Part shown: positions 54,834 to 62,612 of the stretch, one piece after another
Numbering within the stretch: the stretch's first letter is position 1
Layout of the letters: each line of letters begins with the position of its first letter
DNA from: Sphingobium sp. DEHP117
Lineage (GTDB): Bacteria > Pseudomonadota > Alphaproteobacteria > Sphingomonadales > Sphingomonadaceae
DNA: 64,000 bases
NCBI RefSeq assembly: GCF_030867385.1
Contig: NZ_JAPFBJ010000002.1
Location: 721,001 to 785,000 of the forward strand
Direction of reading: 5' to 3'
Translations under genes and position numbers: made by a program
Notes under the pieces: model-generated
What the model was told of the DNA's origin: nothing
The model's input: only the letters and a program-made list of their open reading frames with translations
Database searches by the model: none

Positions 54834-56180
54834 TCAATTTTCGCGGAAAGCGCGGCTGAACTGGTCTCGCAGCGGCTTGGTGAGATAAGAGAGCAGGGAA
54901 CGCTCGCGCGTCTGCACGAAGACCTCCACCGGCATGCCGGGCACCAGCTTGAGATTGCCGAGCCGCTTGCGCTCCTGCTCGCTCACGTCGACCATGATCT
55001 TGTAATAGCTCTGGCCGGTCTGCGGTTCGGTGATGCGTTCTGCCGAGATTGTTTCCAGCGTGCCGTTCAACTGCGGTGTGGTCTGCGCATTGAAGGCGGA
55101 GAAGCGCAAGGTTGCGCGCTGTCCTACGCTGAGCTGGTCGATATCAACGGGGCTTACCCGCGCCTCGACGGTAAGCGCGTCCTGCGTCGGGACGATTTCC
55201 ATCACCGTTTCCATCGGCGGGAGCACGCCGCCCACGGTCGAGTAAGCCAGCTTGGCTACCACGCCGCTGTAGGGCGCGCGCACGAGGCTGCGGTTATAGG
55301 CGTCGGTAGCGGAGGCAGAGCGGATGCGCGAATCGTTGAGCCGCGATTCTACGTCGACCAGCTCTATGCCCGCCTGATTGCGCATGTCCTGCACCATCTG
55401 GATGCCGGACTGGCGGATTTCCGCAATCCGCGCGCGCGCCTGGGCGATCTGCGCGCCGTAAGAAGCGACCGCGCCCTGAAGCTCGACTGCCGTGCGCTCG
55501 ATCTGGTTGAGGCGGTTGACGGTGACGAGCTGGCGGTCACGCAGCGAGCGCAGGCCTTCGAGTTCCGGCTTCACCAGATCGGCCTGACGCTGGGCGGCGT
55601 TCATCTGAGCAGAAAGCGAGCCGATCTGCTGCTCTGTCTGCCGGACGCGCTCGGTAATCTGCGCAAGCTGGTTCTGCTGAAGCTGGCGGCGCAACACGAA
55701 CAGGCGCTGCGCTTCTGCCATCGCTTCCTGCTTGGCCGGAGTGGGATTCTGCGTGAGCGAGGGCGGGAAGCTGATCGAGGGCGCGCCGTCGCGCTCCGCC
55801 GTCAGCCGCGCGGCGGCGGCGGTAAGCTGCTCGAAGGTTTCGCCCGAGGCGCTGGCGCTCGCTCCCGTCACTGTGTCGTCGAGGCGCATCAGCACGTCGC
55901 CCTTCTTCACGCGCTGCCCCTCGCGCACCAGCACCGCCGCAATGACGCCGCCCGTCGGATGCGCGATCTTCTTGACCCGCGATTCGACCGTCACCTCGCC
56001 GGTGCCGACCACGGCGCCCTGTGTGCCGATCAACGCCGCGAGCGCGAACAGTCCAAAGAAGAGCAGTCCGATCGTGATCAATCCGGCGCGGAAACTGCGG
56101 CGCAGGCCCTCCTGCGGATCCTCGATCACGGGAACAAGATCCGTACCGGTGCTGACGGTCGCGGGAAGCTGGTAGCTCAT
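54834..56180 (-). CDS. prsE: Type I secretion HlyD-family adaptor PrsE-like
   Basis: 448-residue periplasmic membrane-fusion protein. One membrane helix (RAGLITIGLLFFGLFALAAL, about 32-52) is followed by lipoyl-start HPTGGVIAAVLVREGQRVKK, a long coiled-coil hairpin (about 120-300), LVRAPYSGVVAKL and a C-terminal PGMPVEVFVQTRERS segment. PrsE-type adaptors serve exporters of EPS-modifying glycanases and RTX-like proteins. The start overlaps the prsD stop by 4 nt. A run of AT-rich DNA separates its stop from the acyltransferase. Confidence 0.92.
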   Translation of the reverse strand: MSYQLPATVSTGTDLVPVIEDPQEGLRRSFRAGLITIGLLFFGLFALAALIGTQGAVVGTGEVTVESRVKKIAHPTGGVIAAVLVREGQRVKKGDVLMRLDDTVTGASASASGETFEQLTAAAARLTAERDGAPSISFPPSLTQNPTPAKQEAMAEAQRLFVLRRQLQQNQLAQITERVRQTEQQIGSLSAQMNAAQRQADLVKPELEGLRSLRDRQLVTVNRLNQIERTAVELQGAVASYGAQIAQARARIAEIRQSGIQMVQDMRNQAGIELVDVESRLNDSRIRSASATDAYNRSLVRAPYSGVVAKLAYSTVGGVLPPMETVMEIVPTQDALTVEARVSPVDIDQLSVGQRATLRFSAFNAQTTPQLNGTLETISAERITEPQTGQSYYKIMVDVSEQERKRLGNLKLVPGMPVEVFVQTRERSLLSYLTKPLRDQFSRAFREN

Positions 56181-57967
56181 GAAGAGGTTTCCGGTTCGCT
56201 GACGGGGTTTTGGGATGTATCTGACGCGGTGCCGGGCTGAGCGCGGGCTGCTGCTTCCTGCTCCACCTTGATGCGTTTGCGTCGCTCGGCCATGCGCTGG
56301 CGCACCTCTTCCTTGGGGCCGAAATCAAGCATCGCGCCCTCACGCAGCACGAGGATGTGGGTCGCGACCTGCACGAGGCTGTTGGCGTTGCCAGCCAGGA
56401 TGGCGATCGCCCCTCGCTTGCGTGCGGCTTCGATGCTCTGCGTGAACATCTGCTCCCCGGCAAGGTCGACCTGCGCGGTCGGTTCGTCGAGCGCGAGCAG
56501 CAGCGGCTCGCCATACAGAGCGCGGGCGAGCGCGATCCGCTGGGCCTGGGAGTGGGACAGGCGCGAGCCGTTCGAGCCGACCAGGGTGTTATAGCCTTCG
56601 GGCAGCTTCACGATCATCTCGTGCGCACAGGCTGCCTGCCCCGCCGCAACGACATTCTTCGGGTCGGCCTCGGGATCGAACCGGCCGATATTATCAGCCA
56701 CAGAACCTTCAATGAGCTGCACCGACTGCGGCATATAGCCAATGTGCGGACCCAGCGCGTCCTCGCCCCATTGATCGAGCGCGGCGTCGTCCAGCCTGAT
56801 TTTGCCGCGAGCCAGCGGGATCGTGCCCGCGATGGCACGCAAGAGCGTCGATTTCCCGCAGGCTGCCGGCCCGACGATCGCCAGCACCTCGCCCGCATTG
56901 AGCGTGAACTGCACGTTCTGCACGACCGGTCTGCGCAGGCCGGAATAACCGACGGCGATGTTCTCGCAATCGAGCTTGCGGCTGGGAGGTGGCAGGCGCA
57001 CAGGGGCAACGGGCGGCATCACCGCGCGGAGCAGCGCGTCCATGCGTGTCCATCCCTGACGCGCGCCGACGAATTGGTGCGCGCCTGCGACCGCATTCAC
57101 CAGCGGCTCCAGCGCCAGCCAGGTGAGGGCTGCGGCGGCGAAGGTGACGGCCGGGCTGGCCTTGTCGTTGATCGTCAGCGCCGCGCCGATGGCGAGGGCC
57201 ATGCCGGTCGCAGCGAACAGCAGCGCGCGGGCGATGCTCGCTTTTTGCAGATGGACCCTCACCGCGCGCTCTGTCACCCGGCTCAACGAAGCATTGATGA
57301 GTTGCCACACCCGCCGCGCGTGCCCCTTCATGCCCAGGCCCCGGATGATGTCGCTGTGCGAACGACCGAGCGCCGACACCGCCTGCCTGCGCGCGAGCAG
57401 GGGCACCACGTCGCGCAGCGGCTGCTCCAGCTGGCTCACCGTCCGCCAGAGCAGGAACAGCAGGCCGCCAGCGAACAGCAACAGCGAGAGCGCAAGCCAG
57501 CCATGGAGGAACAACATGACAAAAAGGAGAATGGGCAGCGCGCCGATATCGAGCCACGCGCTTGCCAGCGGTGACTTGAGAAAGCCCGACACCGCGTCGA
57601 GGTCACGCACTGCCTGATCGCCGTCGCCCTGGCCCAGCGTGCTCTGCTCGCTCAGCTGCGCGGAAACCTCGTCGAGCCGGGGCAACATGTGGGTGAGGAT
57701 AATCCCCTGCACATGTCCTAGTATGCGGCGTCGCAGGAACCGGAAATAGGCATGCACCCCTATCAGTGCGAGCATCAGCAGCGAAACGCCGACCAGCGTG
57801 CCGATGCTCCGGCCCGGTATGGCGACATCGAACAGAAGCAGGATGTATAGCGCGACCGCCAGTGGAAAGAGCGCGATGACAAACGAAATCGCCGCCAGAC
57901 CGCCGGCAGCGGGGCGCATATCTCTTGTAGCGCGTTGCGCCTCATCGCTTGTGATCGGCAGTTTCAT
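56177..57967 (-). CDS. prsD: Type I secretion ABC permease/ATPase PrsD-like, with atypical ATPase motifs
   Basis: 596 residues. Six membrane helices in about 20-300, no C39-like domain. Walker A is GPAACGKST and Walker B LLALDEPTA, but the signature motif reads LSHSQ instead of LSGGQ, and the H-loop region reads AIAILAGNANSLVQVA where a switch His is expected. The Q-loop is GYMPQSVQL. Exporter partner of PrsE (4-nt overlap). It is divergent from two predicted cargo genes starting at 58515, which fits their export. Confidence 0.9.
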   Translation of the reverse strand: MKLPITSDEAQRATRDMRPAAGGLAAISFVIALFPLAVALYILLLFDVAIPGRSIGTLVGVSLLMLALIGVHAYFRFLRRRILGHVQGIILTHMLPRLDEVSAQLSEQSTLGQGDGDQAVRDLDAVSGFLKSPLASAWLDIGALPILLFVMLFLHGWLALSLLLFAGGLLFLLWRTVSQLEQPLRDVVPLLARRQAVSALGRSHSDIIRGLGMKGHARRVWQLINASLSRVTERAVRVHLQKASIARALLFAATGMALAIGAALTINDKASPAVTFAAAALTWLALEPLVNAVAGAHQFVGARQGWTRMDALLRAVMPPVAPVRLPPPSRKLDCENIAVGYSGLRRPVVQNVQFTLNAGEVLAIVGPAACGKSTLLRAIAGTIPLARGKIRLDDAALDQWGEDALGPHIGYMPQSVQLIEGSVADNIGRFDPEADPKNVVAAGQAACAHEMIVKLPEGYNTLVGSNGSRLSHSQAQRIALARALYGEPLLLALDEPTAQVDLAGEQMFTQSIEAARKRGAIAILAGNANSLVQVATHILVLREGAMLDFGPKEEVRQRMAERRKRIKVEQEAAARAQPGTASDTSQNPVSEPETSS

Positions 57968-58514
57968 AGGTTCGGTGCGGGCTTTCGCGTCTTACTATCA
58001 GCCCAAGGATATGGGGAGAAGGAGAATCTTTCGAAATTTACCCTCGAGCGTAAATGACGGCTTGGTGGATTCCGCCACGCGCTCCGAAAAAATCTTAACC
58101 TTCAGCTGTCCTGTTTTTGAACGAAAACCCCCTATAACACCTAAAAAACCGTCCCGAATTGATACGGTTGCACGATTTTACACATTTCATGGCGTCAATC
58201 CGGCATTTCGTCGCTTTAGCCATAAATTGTAGGGATTTCCGTCATATTGCGGGTCGACCGGAAAATGGTTAACGCCGTTGCGTAAATGCAACAGGACGGT
58301 CGGCTGGCTTTGGGCAGGTCAGCGCTGGGGAAAGCGGGGTGTGGATTGTCAGGTCGGCGGGGCCGACGGGATGGGTACACACATAATAGGGGCGCAGCTT
58401 TGGGGCAAAGCGGTGCGTCTAGGCGGGAGCCAGTTCTGGCGGTCTCGATTCACGCCTAATGCAGGGCTGGATCAGGTCCGGGCGGCAACTTCTGCATAAC
58501 TGGAGTTATAAGGT
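57968..58514. other. 547-bp divergent intergenic region between prsD and the beta-helix gene
   Basis: No credible gene; a short open frame at 58278-58499 has no family resemblance. It is AT-richer than its surroundings (58020-58270) and must hold the promoters of prsD and the first beta-helix gene. An inverted pair atttac/gtaaat (58036-58041 and 58050-58055) is a possible operator. GGAG at 58502-58505 is the ribosome site of the next gene. Confidence 0.5.
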
Positions 58515-60335
58515 GTGGCGGTCGTAACAGTAAATTCTTCTCAAGCCCTGATTGGGGCATTGGCGAAAGCCTCCAACGGCGATGTCATCAAGCTTGCCGC
58601 TGGTACATATAGCAATGTCGCGTTGAAGGGCCTTTCTTTCACCACCGGGGTGACGATCACGTCGGCGGATCCGCTCAAGCCGGCGGTGCTGACGGATCTG
58701 ATGATCACCGGAAGCAAGGGCATCAAGGTTCAGGGCCTCGAACTCGCAAACACAAAGAATGTCGACCTCGCCTTTCAGGTGCAGGGGTCGTCGAACATTG
58801 TGCTGGATAATCTCAATGTCCATGGCGCGCCTAATACCGCTGCCGCCATGAACACCCGTCTGATGATGATCCGAAGCAGCAGCAATGTTCAGGTTGTGAA
58901 CAGCGAGTTCTCGAACGGCTGGCACGGCATCAGCATGCTGAACAACAAGCAGGTGCGGATCGAGGACAATTATTTCCATGACCTGCGCACCGACGGTGTG
59001 CGCGGTGGTGGCAATTCCGATCTTATCATCCGCGCCAACATGTTCACCAATTTCCATCCGCAACCGGCCGATCACCCGGATGCAATCCAGCTGTGGACGG
59101 CGAACACCAGCCAGTCTTCCAGCAACATCCTGATCGATCAGAATGTCGTTATGCGTGGCACAGGAACCCAGATCCAGGGCATCTTCCTGCGCGACATTAC
59201 CGGCAGCCTGCCGTTCAACAACGTTACCGTGACGCACAACCTGATCGAGGGCGCGCGCGGCAATGGCATCGCGCTCAACGGCGTCAAGGGCGGCACAGTC
59301 GCGAACAACGTCGTCCAGGGATTTGCCGACGCGAAGTCAGGCATCCAGATGTCGAACTCCAGCGCGGTTTCGGTAGCGAATAACCTGTCCACCTTGTTCT
59401 TCAACGCGCTCAAGCCGATCGTCGGCACAAACGGAAACACTGTTATTCCTTCGGTCACCGATAATGGTGTGGCGATGGCCGCGACATGGCTCGGTCAGCA
59501 TTCGGCATTTGCTTCCGCCTGGAAGCTGGTGGATCCCAAGGCCTTGGCAGCGATGTTTCACCTTGGCGGCGGCGGTGGCGTTCCCGCTCCGCTTCCCACG
59601 GGCGCAGCCAAAATGGCCGCTGCACTTTCACTTGCCGCTACAACCGATCTCGATACCGGTGCCAGCGACGATACCCTGCTGCTGACGAATGCGATGCAGC
59701 TCTCGGCGGGTAAGGGAGAGGCTGCGCTGGTAGCGGCTGATGCTAGCGTTCCGGTAGACCATGGTGATGTGGGGTCGATACCCGATACCGGGACTGGCGA
59801 TACTGGCGGAACGGCGGATTCCGCTCTCCTGCCTGTGGACGCATCTCCTTTGCAGCACGGCAATGTTGCTGATGACGGCGTTGCTCCTGCCGACTTCGGC
59901 GATGGGAGCGCATTGGATGCGGACGATGCGGGCCTCGTCGCAGATACGGAAGTTGCCGACGATGAAGCGGATACCGAGCCGGCCAACATCATCGTTGCCG
60001 CGCCGGGTGTCGTCGATGCGGCTCAGGGCGTCGATCATATACAGGTCGCCGTTACCGGTCAGCACAACAAGGACGATATCATCGTTCGGGGGTTTGAGGC
60101 TGGCGTTGACAAGATCGTGCTTGCCGATGCGCGCGTTGGCGCGGCTAATCAACCTGCCCCGACATTCCACTTCATCGATACGGCAGCCTTCACCGGCACT
60201 GCCGGAGAGGTGCGCTATGTGGACAGCAAGAACGGTGTTGCGGTGATGGTCGATCTCGATGGAGACGGCTTCGCGGATCTGGACTTTTCCTTACGCGATG
60301 TTCACGCGCTCAGCGTGAGCGACTTCATACTTTAG
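58515..60335 (+). CDS. Secreted right-handed parallel beta-helix protein with serralysin-type C-terminus (no RTX repeats)
   Basis: 606 residues, GTG start with GGAG nine nt upstream. No signal peptide. Residues about 1-350 are a beta-helix with polysaccharide-lyase/epimerase-like repeats: ITSADPLKPAVLTDLMITGS, DLRTDGVRGGGNSDLIIRAN, HPDAIQLWT. A long Asp/Ala-rich linker (about 365-515) replaces RTX repeats. The C-terminus (about 520-606) keeps the M10/serralysin flank: DDIIVRGFEAGVDKIVLAD, AGEVRYVDSKNGVAV, DLDGDGFADLDFSL, ending SDFIL. Likely exported by PrsDE; enzymatic target unproven. Confidence 0.85.
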   Translation: MAVVTVNSSQALIGALAKASNGDVIKLAAGTYSNVALKGLSFTTGVTITSADPLKPAVLTDLMITGSKGIKVQGLELANTKNVDLAFQVQGSSNIVLDNLNVHGAPNTAAAMNTRLMMIRSSSNVQVVNSEFSNGWHGISMLNNKQVRIEDNYFHDLRTDGVRGGGNSDLIIRANMFTNFHPQPADHPDAIQLWTANTSQSSSNILIDQNVVMRGTGTQIQGIFLRDITGSLPFNNVTVTHNLIEGARGNGIALNGVKGGTVANNVVQGFADAKSGIQMSNSSAVSVANNLSTLFFNALKPIVGTNGNTVIPSVTDNGVAMAATWLGQHSAFASAWKLVDPKALAAMFHLGGGGGVPAPLPTGAAKMAAALSLAATTDLDTGASDDTLLLTNAMQLSAGKGEAALVAADASVPVDHGDVGSIPDTGTGDTGGTADSALLPVDASPLQHGNVADDGVAPADFGDGSALDADDAGLVADTEVADDEADTEPANIIVAAPGVVDAAQGVDHIQVAVTGQHNKDDIIVRGFEAGVDKIVLADARVGAANQPAPTFHFIDTAAFTGTAGEVRYVDSKNGVAVMVDLDGDGFADLDFSLRDVHALSVSDFIL

Positions 60336-60436
60336 CGATTATTGCCTCCATCGCCGCCGCCCTGCGGCGCTTCATCTTTGTAGGAAGCTGAGCTGGGCGC
60401 GGAGGAATAATGCCTAAATTCAATGCTATGAATGGT

Positions 60437-60470
60437 GGACGGAGCGGCTTCGGAGCTCCGTCCCAAATTT
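60437..60470 (+). terminator. Rho-independent terminator between the two beta-helix genes
   Basis: ggacggagc (60437-60445) and gctccgtcc (60455-60463) form a 9-bp stem with a 9-nt loop; an AAATTTTATAT stretch follows (60465 on). It lies about 100 nt past the first gene's stop and about 130 nt before the second gene, so the two genes are probably separate transcripts. Confidence 0.68.
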
Positions 60471-60600
60471 TATATAGTGTGTTTGGTCTTAACCATTGGC
60501 GGTAGCTCGCGCGAAATAGCGGATCGTTAAAAACGTCTTCATTCGAACTTCTGCGCACATCGCCAAGCTGATGTGGTCGCAATCGGCGGGAGGCATTTTA

Positions 60601-62553
60601 GTGGCTGTTATTAACGTGAACTCGGTGAGCCAGCTCACCGCAGCATTATCAAAAGCGCAGAATGGCGACGTGATTCAGCTCGCGTCTGGCAATTATTCCA
60701 ACGTCGTCCTGAGCAACATCAAGATCGCGGGCAATGTAACCATTACCTCTGCCGATCCCCTCAAGCAGGCGGTGCTGTCTGACCTGACCGTTAAGGGCAG
60801 CAGCGGACTCACCCTCAAGAATCTCGACCTCAGCAACCCGGTTGCAGGCAAGAACTTCGCGTTTCAGGTGCTCGGGTCTTCCAACATCGTGCTCGATCAC
60901 CTCAAGGTGCATGGCCCCAACAACATCGGCTCCGGCAACGAAGTCGCGCTGATGATGGTGCGGAGCAGCAGCAATGTGACGGTGAAGGATTCAGAATTCT
61001 TCCACGGCTATACCGGCATCTCGATGCTGGACAACAAAGGGCTCACCATCGCCAATAACTATGTCCATGACCTGCGCATGGATGGCGTACGCGGCGGTGG
61101 CAACTCTGATCTTACCGTCACGCAGAACACCTTCACAAACTTCCACCCGGCGCCGCTGGACCACCCGGATGCGATCCAGCTCTGGACGAACAACACCAGC
61201 ACCTCGGCGACGAACATCAATATTACGGACAACCTTGTCGTGCGCGGTAATGGAGCGCCGATCCAAGGCATCTTCATGCGTGACATCATCGGCAACCTGC
61301 CGTTCAAGAACCTCAACATCACCGGCAACATGATCGTCGGCGCGCGCTACAACGGCATCTCGGTCGAGCATGCCGATGGTGCTACCATCGCCAACAACAC
61401 GGTGGCGGGTTTTGTGGGCGAACAAAGCTGGATCCGCACCAACAACTCCACCAACGTCACGGTCAGTAACAATCAGGCGACCGCCTTTGTAGCGCAGCAG
61501 CTGAATGCCGCCGGCACAAATGGCAATGTTCAGATCGCACCTGTGTTCGACCTGGGCATGAGCTACGTCAGCAACTGGTTGGCGAGCCACTGGGGCTTCT
61601 CGGGTCACTGGGCTGGCTCCGACAGCTTGTGGATGGACGCGCTGGGCCTCACGGCTGCCAATCTCGCCGCAGCGACGGCGCTGCGCGCGCAAGTCGTCAC
61701 CATAGACGGTACTGCCGGAGCAGATCGTCTCTTCGCGTCGTCCACCAATGACTCGGTTGTAAATGCAGGTGACGGCAATGACTCCATTGATGGCGGTAAA
61801 TATTTCAACCATCAGCTCAATGGCGGCAATGGTGACGACACCTATTTCATCCGGTCGCAAACCGCGACGGTGGTCGAGGGTGCCGGGGCAGGGTGCGATA
61901 CGGTACGCACCTTCGTCGACTATACCCTGGCAGCGAATGTCGAGAATTTGCGGCTCGAAACAGGCGATCTTATCGGCGTCGGCAACGACCTGAACAACAC
62001 CATCACCGGGTCCATGGGCGATGATACCGTCTATGGCATGGATGGCAACGACAACATCCAGGGCCGTGACGGTGATGACGTCATCTATGGCGGGACCGGT
62101 ATCGACTCCTTGCGCGGCGAAATCGGCAATGACAGCCTGTTCGGTGAAGCGGGAGACGACAAGCTCGACGGCGGCGTCGGCAACGACATCCTCGATGGCG
62201 GAATCGGTAACGATCTTCTGCTCGGCGGTGCCGGAAACGACGTGATGACAGGAGGTGCCGGCTCGGACATCTTTCGATTTTACGCCGCGGACGTTGCAGC
62301 ATATTCGTTTGACGAGATAACCGATTTTACCTGTGGCGCAGACAAGATCGACCTGAAGCAGATCTATCCGGGCGGTGGGCGCTTCACCTTCATCGGCACG
62401 CAGGGTTTCCACAACAAGGTTGGCGAGCTGCACTATACGGTCGTCAACGGCAGCGCGATCGTGGAAGGCGACGTCAACGGCGACGGCAAGGCTGACTTCG
62501 CCATCAAGGTCGACAATGTCACCAAATTGTCCGCCACCGATTTCGTGATCTGA
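60601..62553 (+). CDS. Secreted right-handed parallel beta-helix protein with RTX repeats
   Basis: 650 residues, GTG start with GGGAGG eight nt upstream, mirroring its paralogue. No signal peptide. Beta-helix about 1-330 closely matches the first protein (DLRMDGVRGGGNSDLTVTQN; HPDAIQLWTNNTS). About a dozen RTX-type nonapeptides follow (for example GGVGNDILDG, GGAGNDVMTG), which bind calcium outside the cell. The end is a serralysin C-terminal domain: DEITDFTCGADKIDLKQI, GDVNGDGKADFAIKV, ending TDFVI. Predicted type I substrate of PrsDE; possibly a polysaccharide lyase or epimerase. Confidence 0.9.
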   Translation: MAVINVNSVSQLTAALSKAQNGDVIQLASGNYSNVVLSNIKIAGNVTITSADPLKQAVLSDLTVKGSSGLTLKNLDLSNPVAGKNFAFQVLGSSNIVLDHLKVHGPNNIGSGNEVALMMVRSSSNVTVKDSEFFHGYTGISMLDNKGLTIANNYVHDLRMDGVRGGGNSDLTVTQNTFTNFHPAPLDHPDAIQLWTNNTSTSATNINITDNLVVRGNGAPIQGIFMRDIIGNLPFKNLNITGNMIVGARYNGISVEHADGATIANNTVAGFVGEQSWIRTNNSTNVTVSNNQATAFVAQQLNAAGTNGNVQIAPVFDLGMSYVSNWLASHWGFSGHWAGSDSLWMDALGLTAANLAAATALRAQVVTIDGTAGADRLFASSTNDSVVNAGDGNDSIDGGKYFNHQLNGGNGDDTYFIRSQTATVVEGAGAGCDTVRTFVDYTLAANVENLRLETGDLIGVGNDLNNTITGSMGDDTVYGMDGNDNIQGRDGDDVIYGGTGIDSLRGEIGNDSLFGEAGDDKLDGGVGNDILDGGIGNDLLLGGAGNDVMTGGAGSDIFRFYAADVAAYSFDEITDFTCGADKIDLKQIYPGGGRFTFIGTQGFHNKVGELHYTVVNGSAIVEGDVNGDGKADFAIKVDNVTKLSATDFVI

Positions 62554-62579
62554 GTTCCGTTCCCTCGGGCGAACCTCGT

Positions 62580-62612
62580 CCCCTGCCTAACTCTGGTTTG
62601 GCAGGGGATTTT
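62580..62612 (+). terminator. Rho-independent terminator after the RTX beta-helix gene
   Basis: cccctgcc (62580-62587) and ggcagggg (62600-62607) form a perfect 8-bp stem with a 12-nt loop followed by ATTTT (62608-62612). It lies between convergent genes and abuts the stop codon of the minus-strand membrane protein. Confidence 0.85.

Noticed and set aside
58278-58499. 73-codon open frame ahead of the first beta-helix gene.
   Set aside because: No ribosome site, Trp/Gly/Arg-rich translation with no family resemblance, and it sits in the probable promoter region.
60991-62433. A 480-codon minus-strand frame opposite the RTX beta-helix gene.
   Set aside because: The plus-strand gene has clear RTX and beta-helix repeats. 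The antisense translation mirrors these repeats and has no family features.
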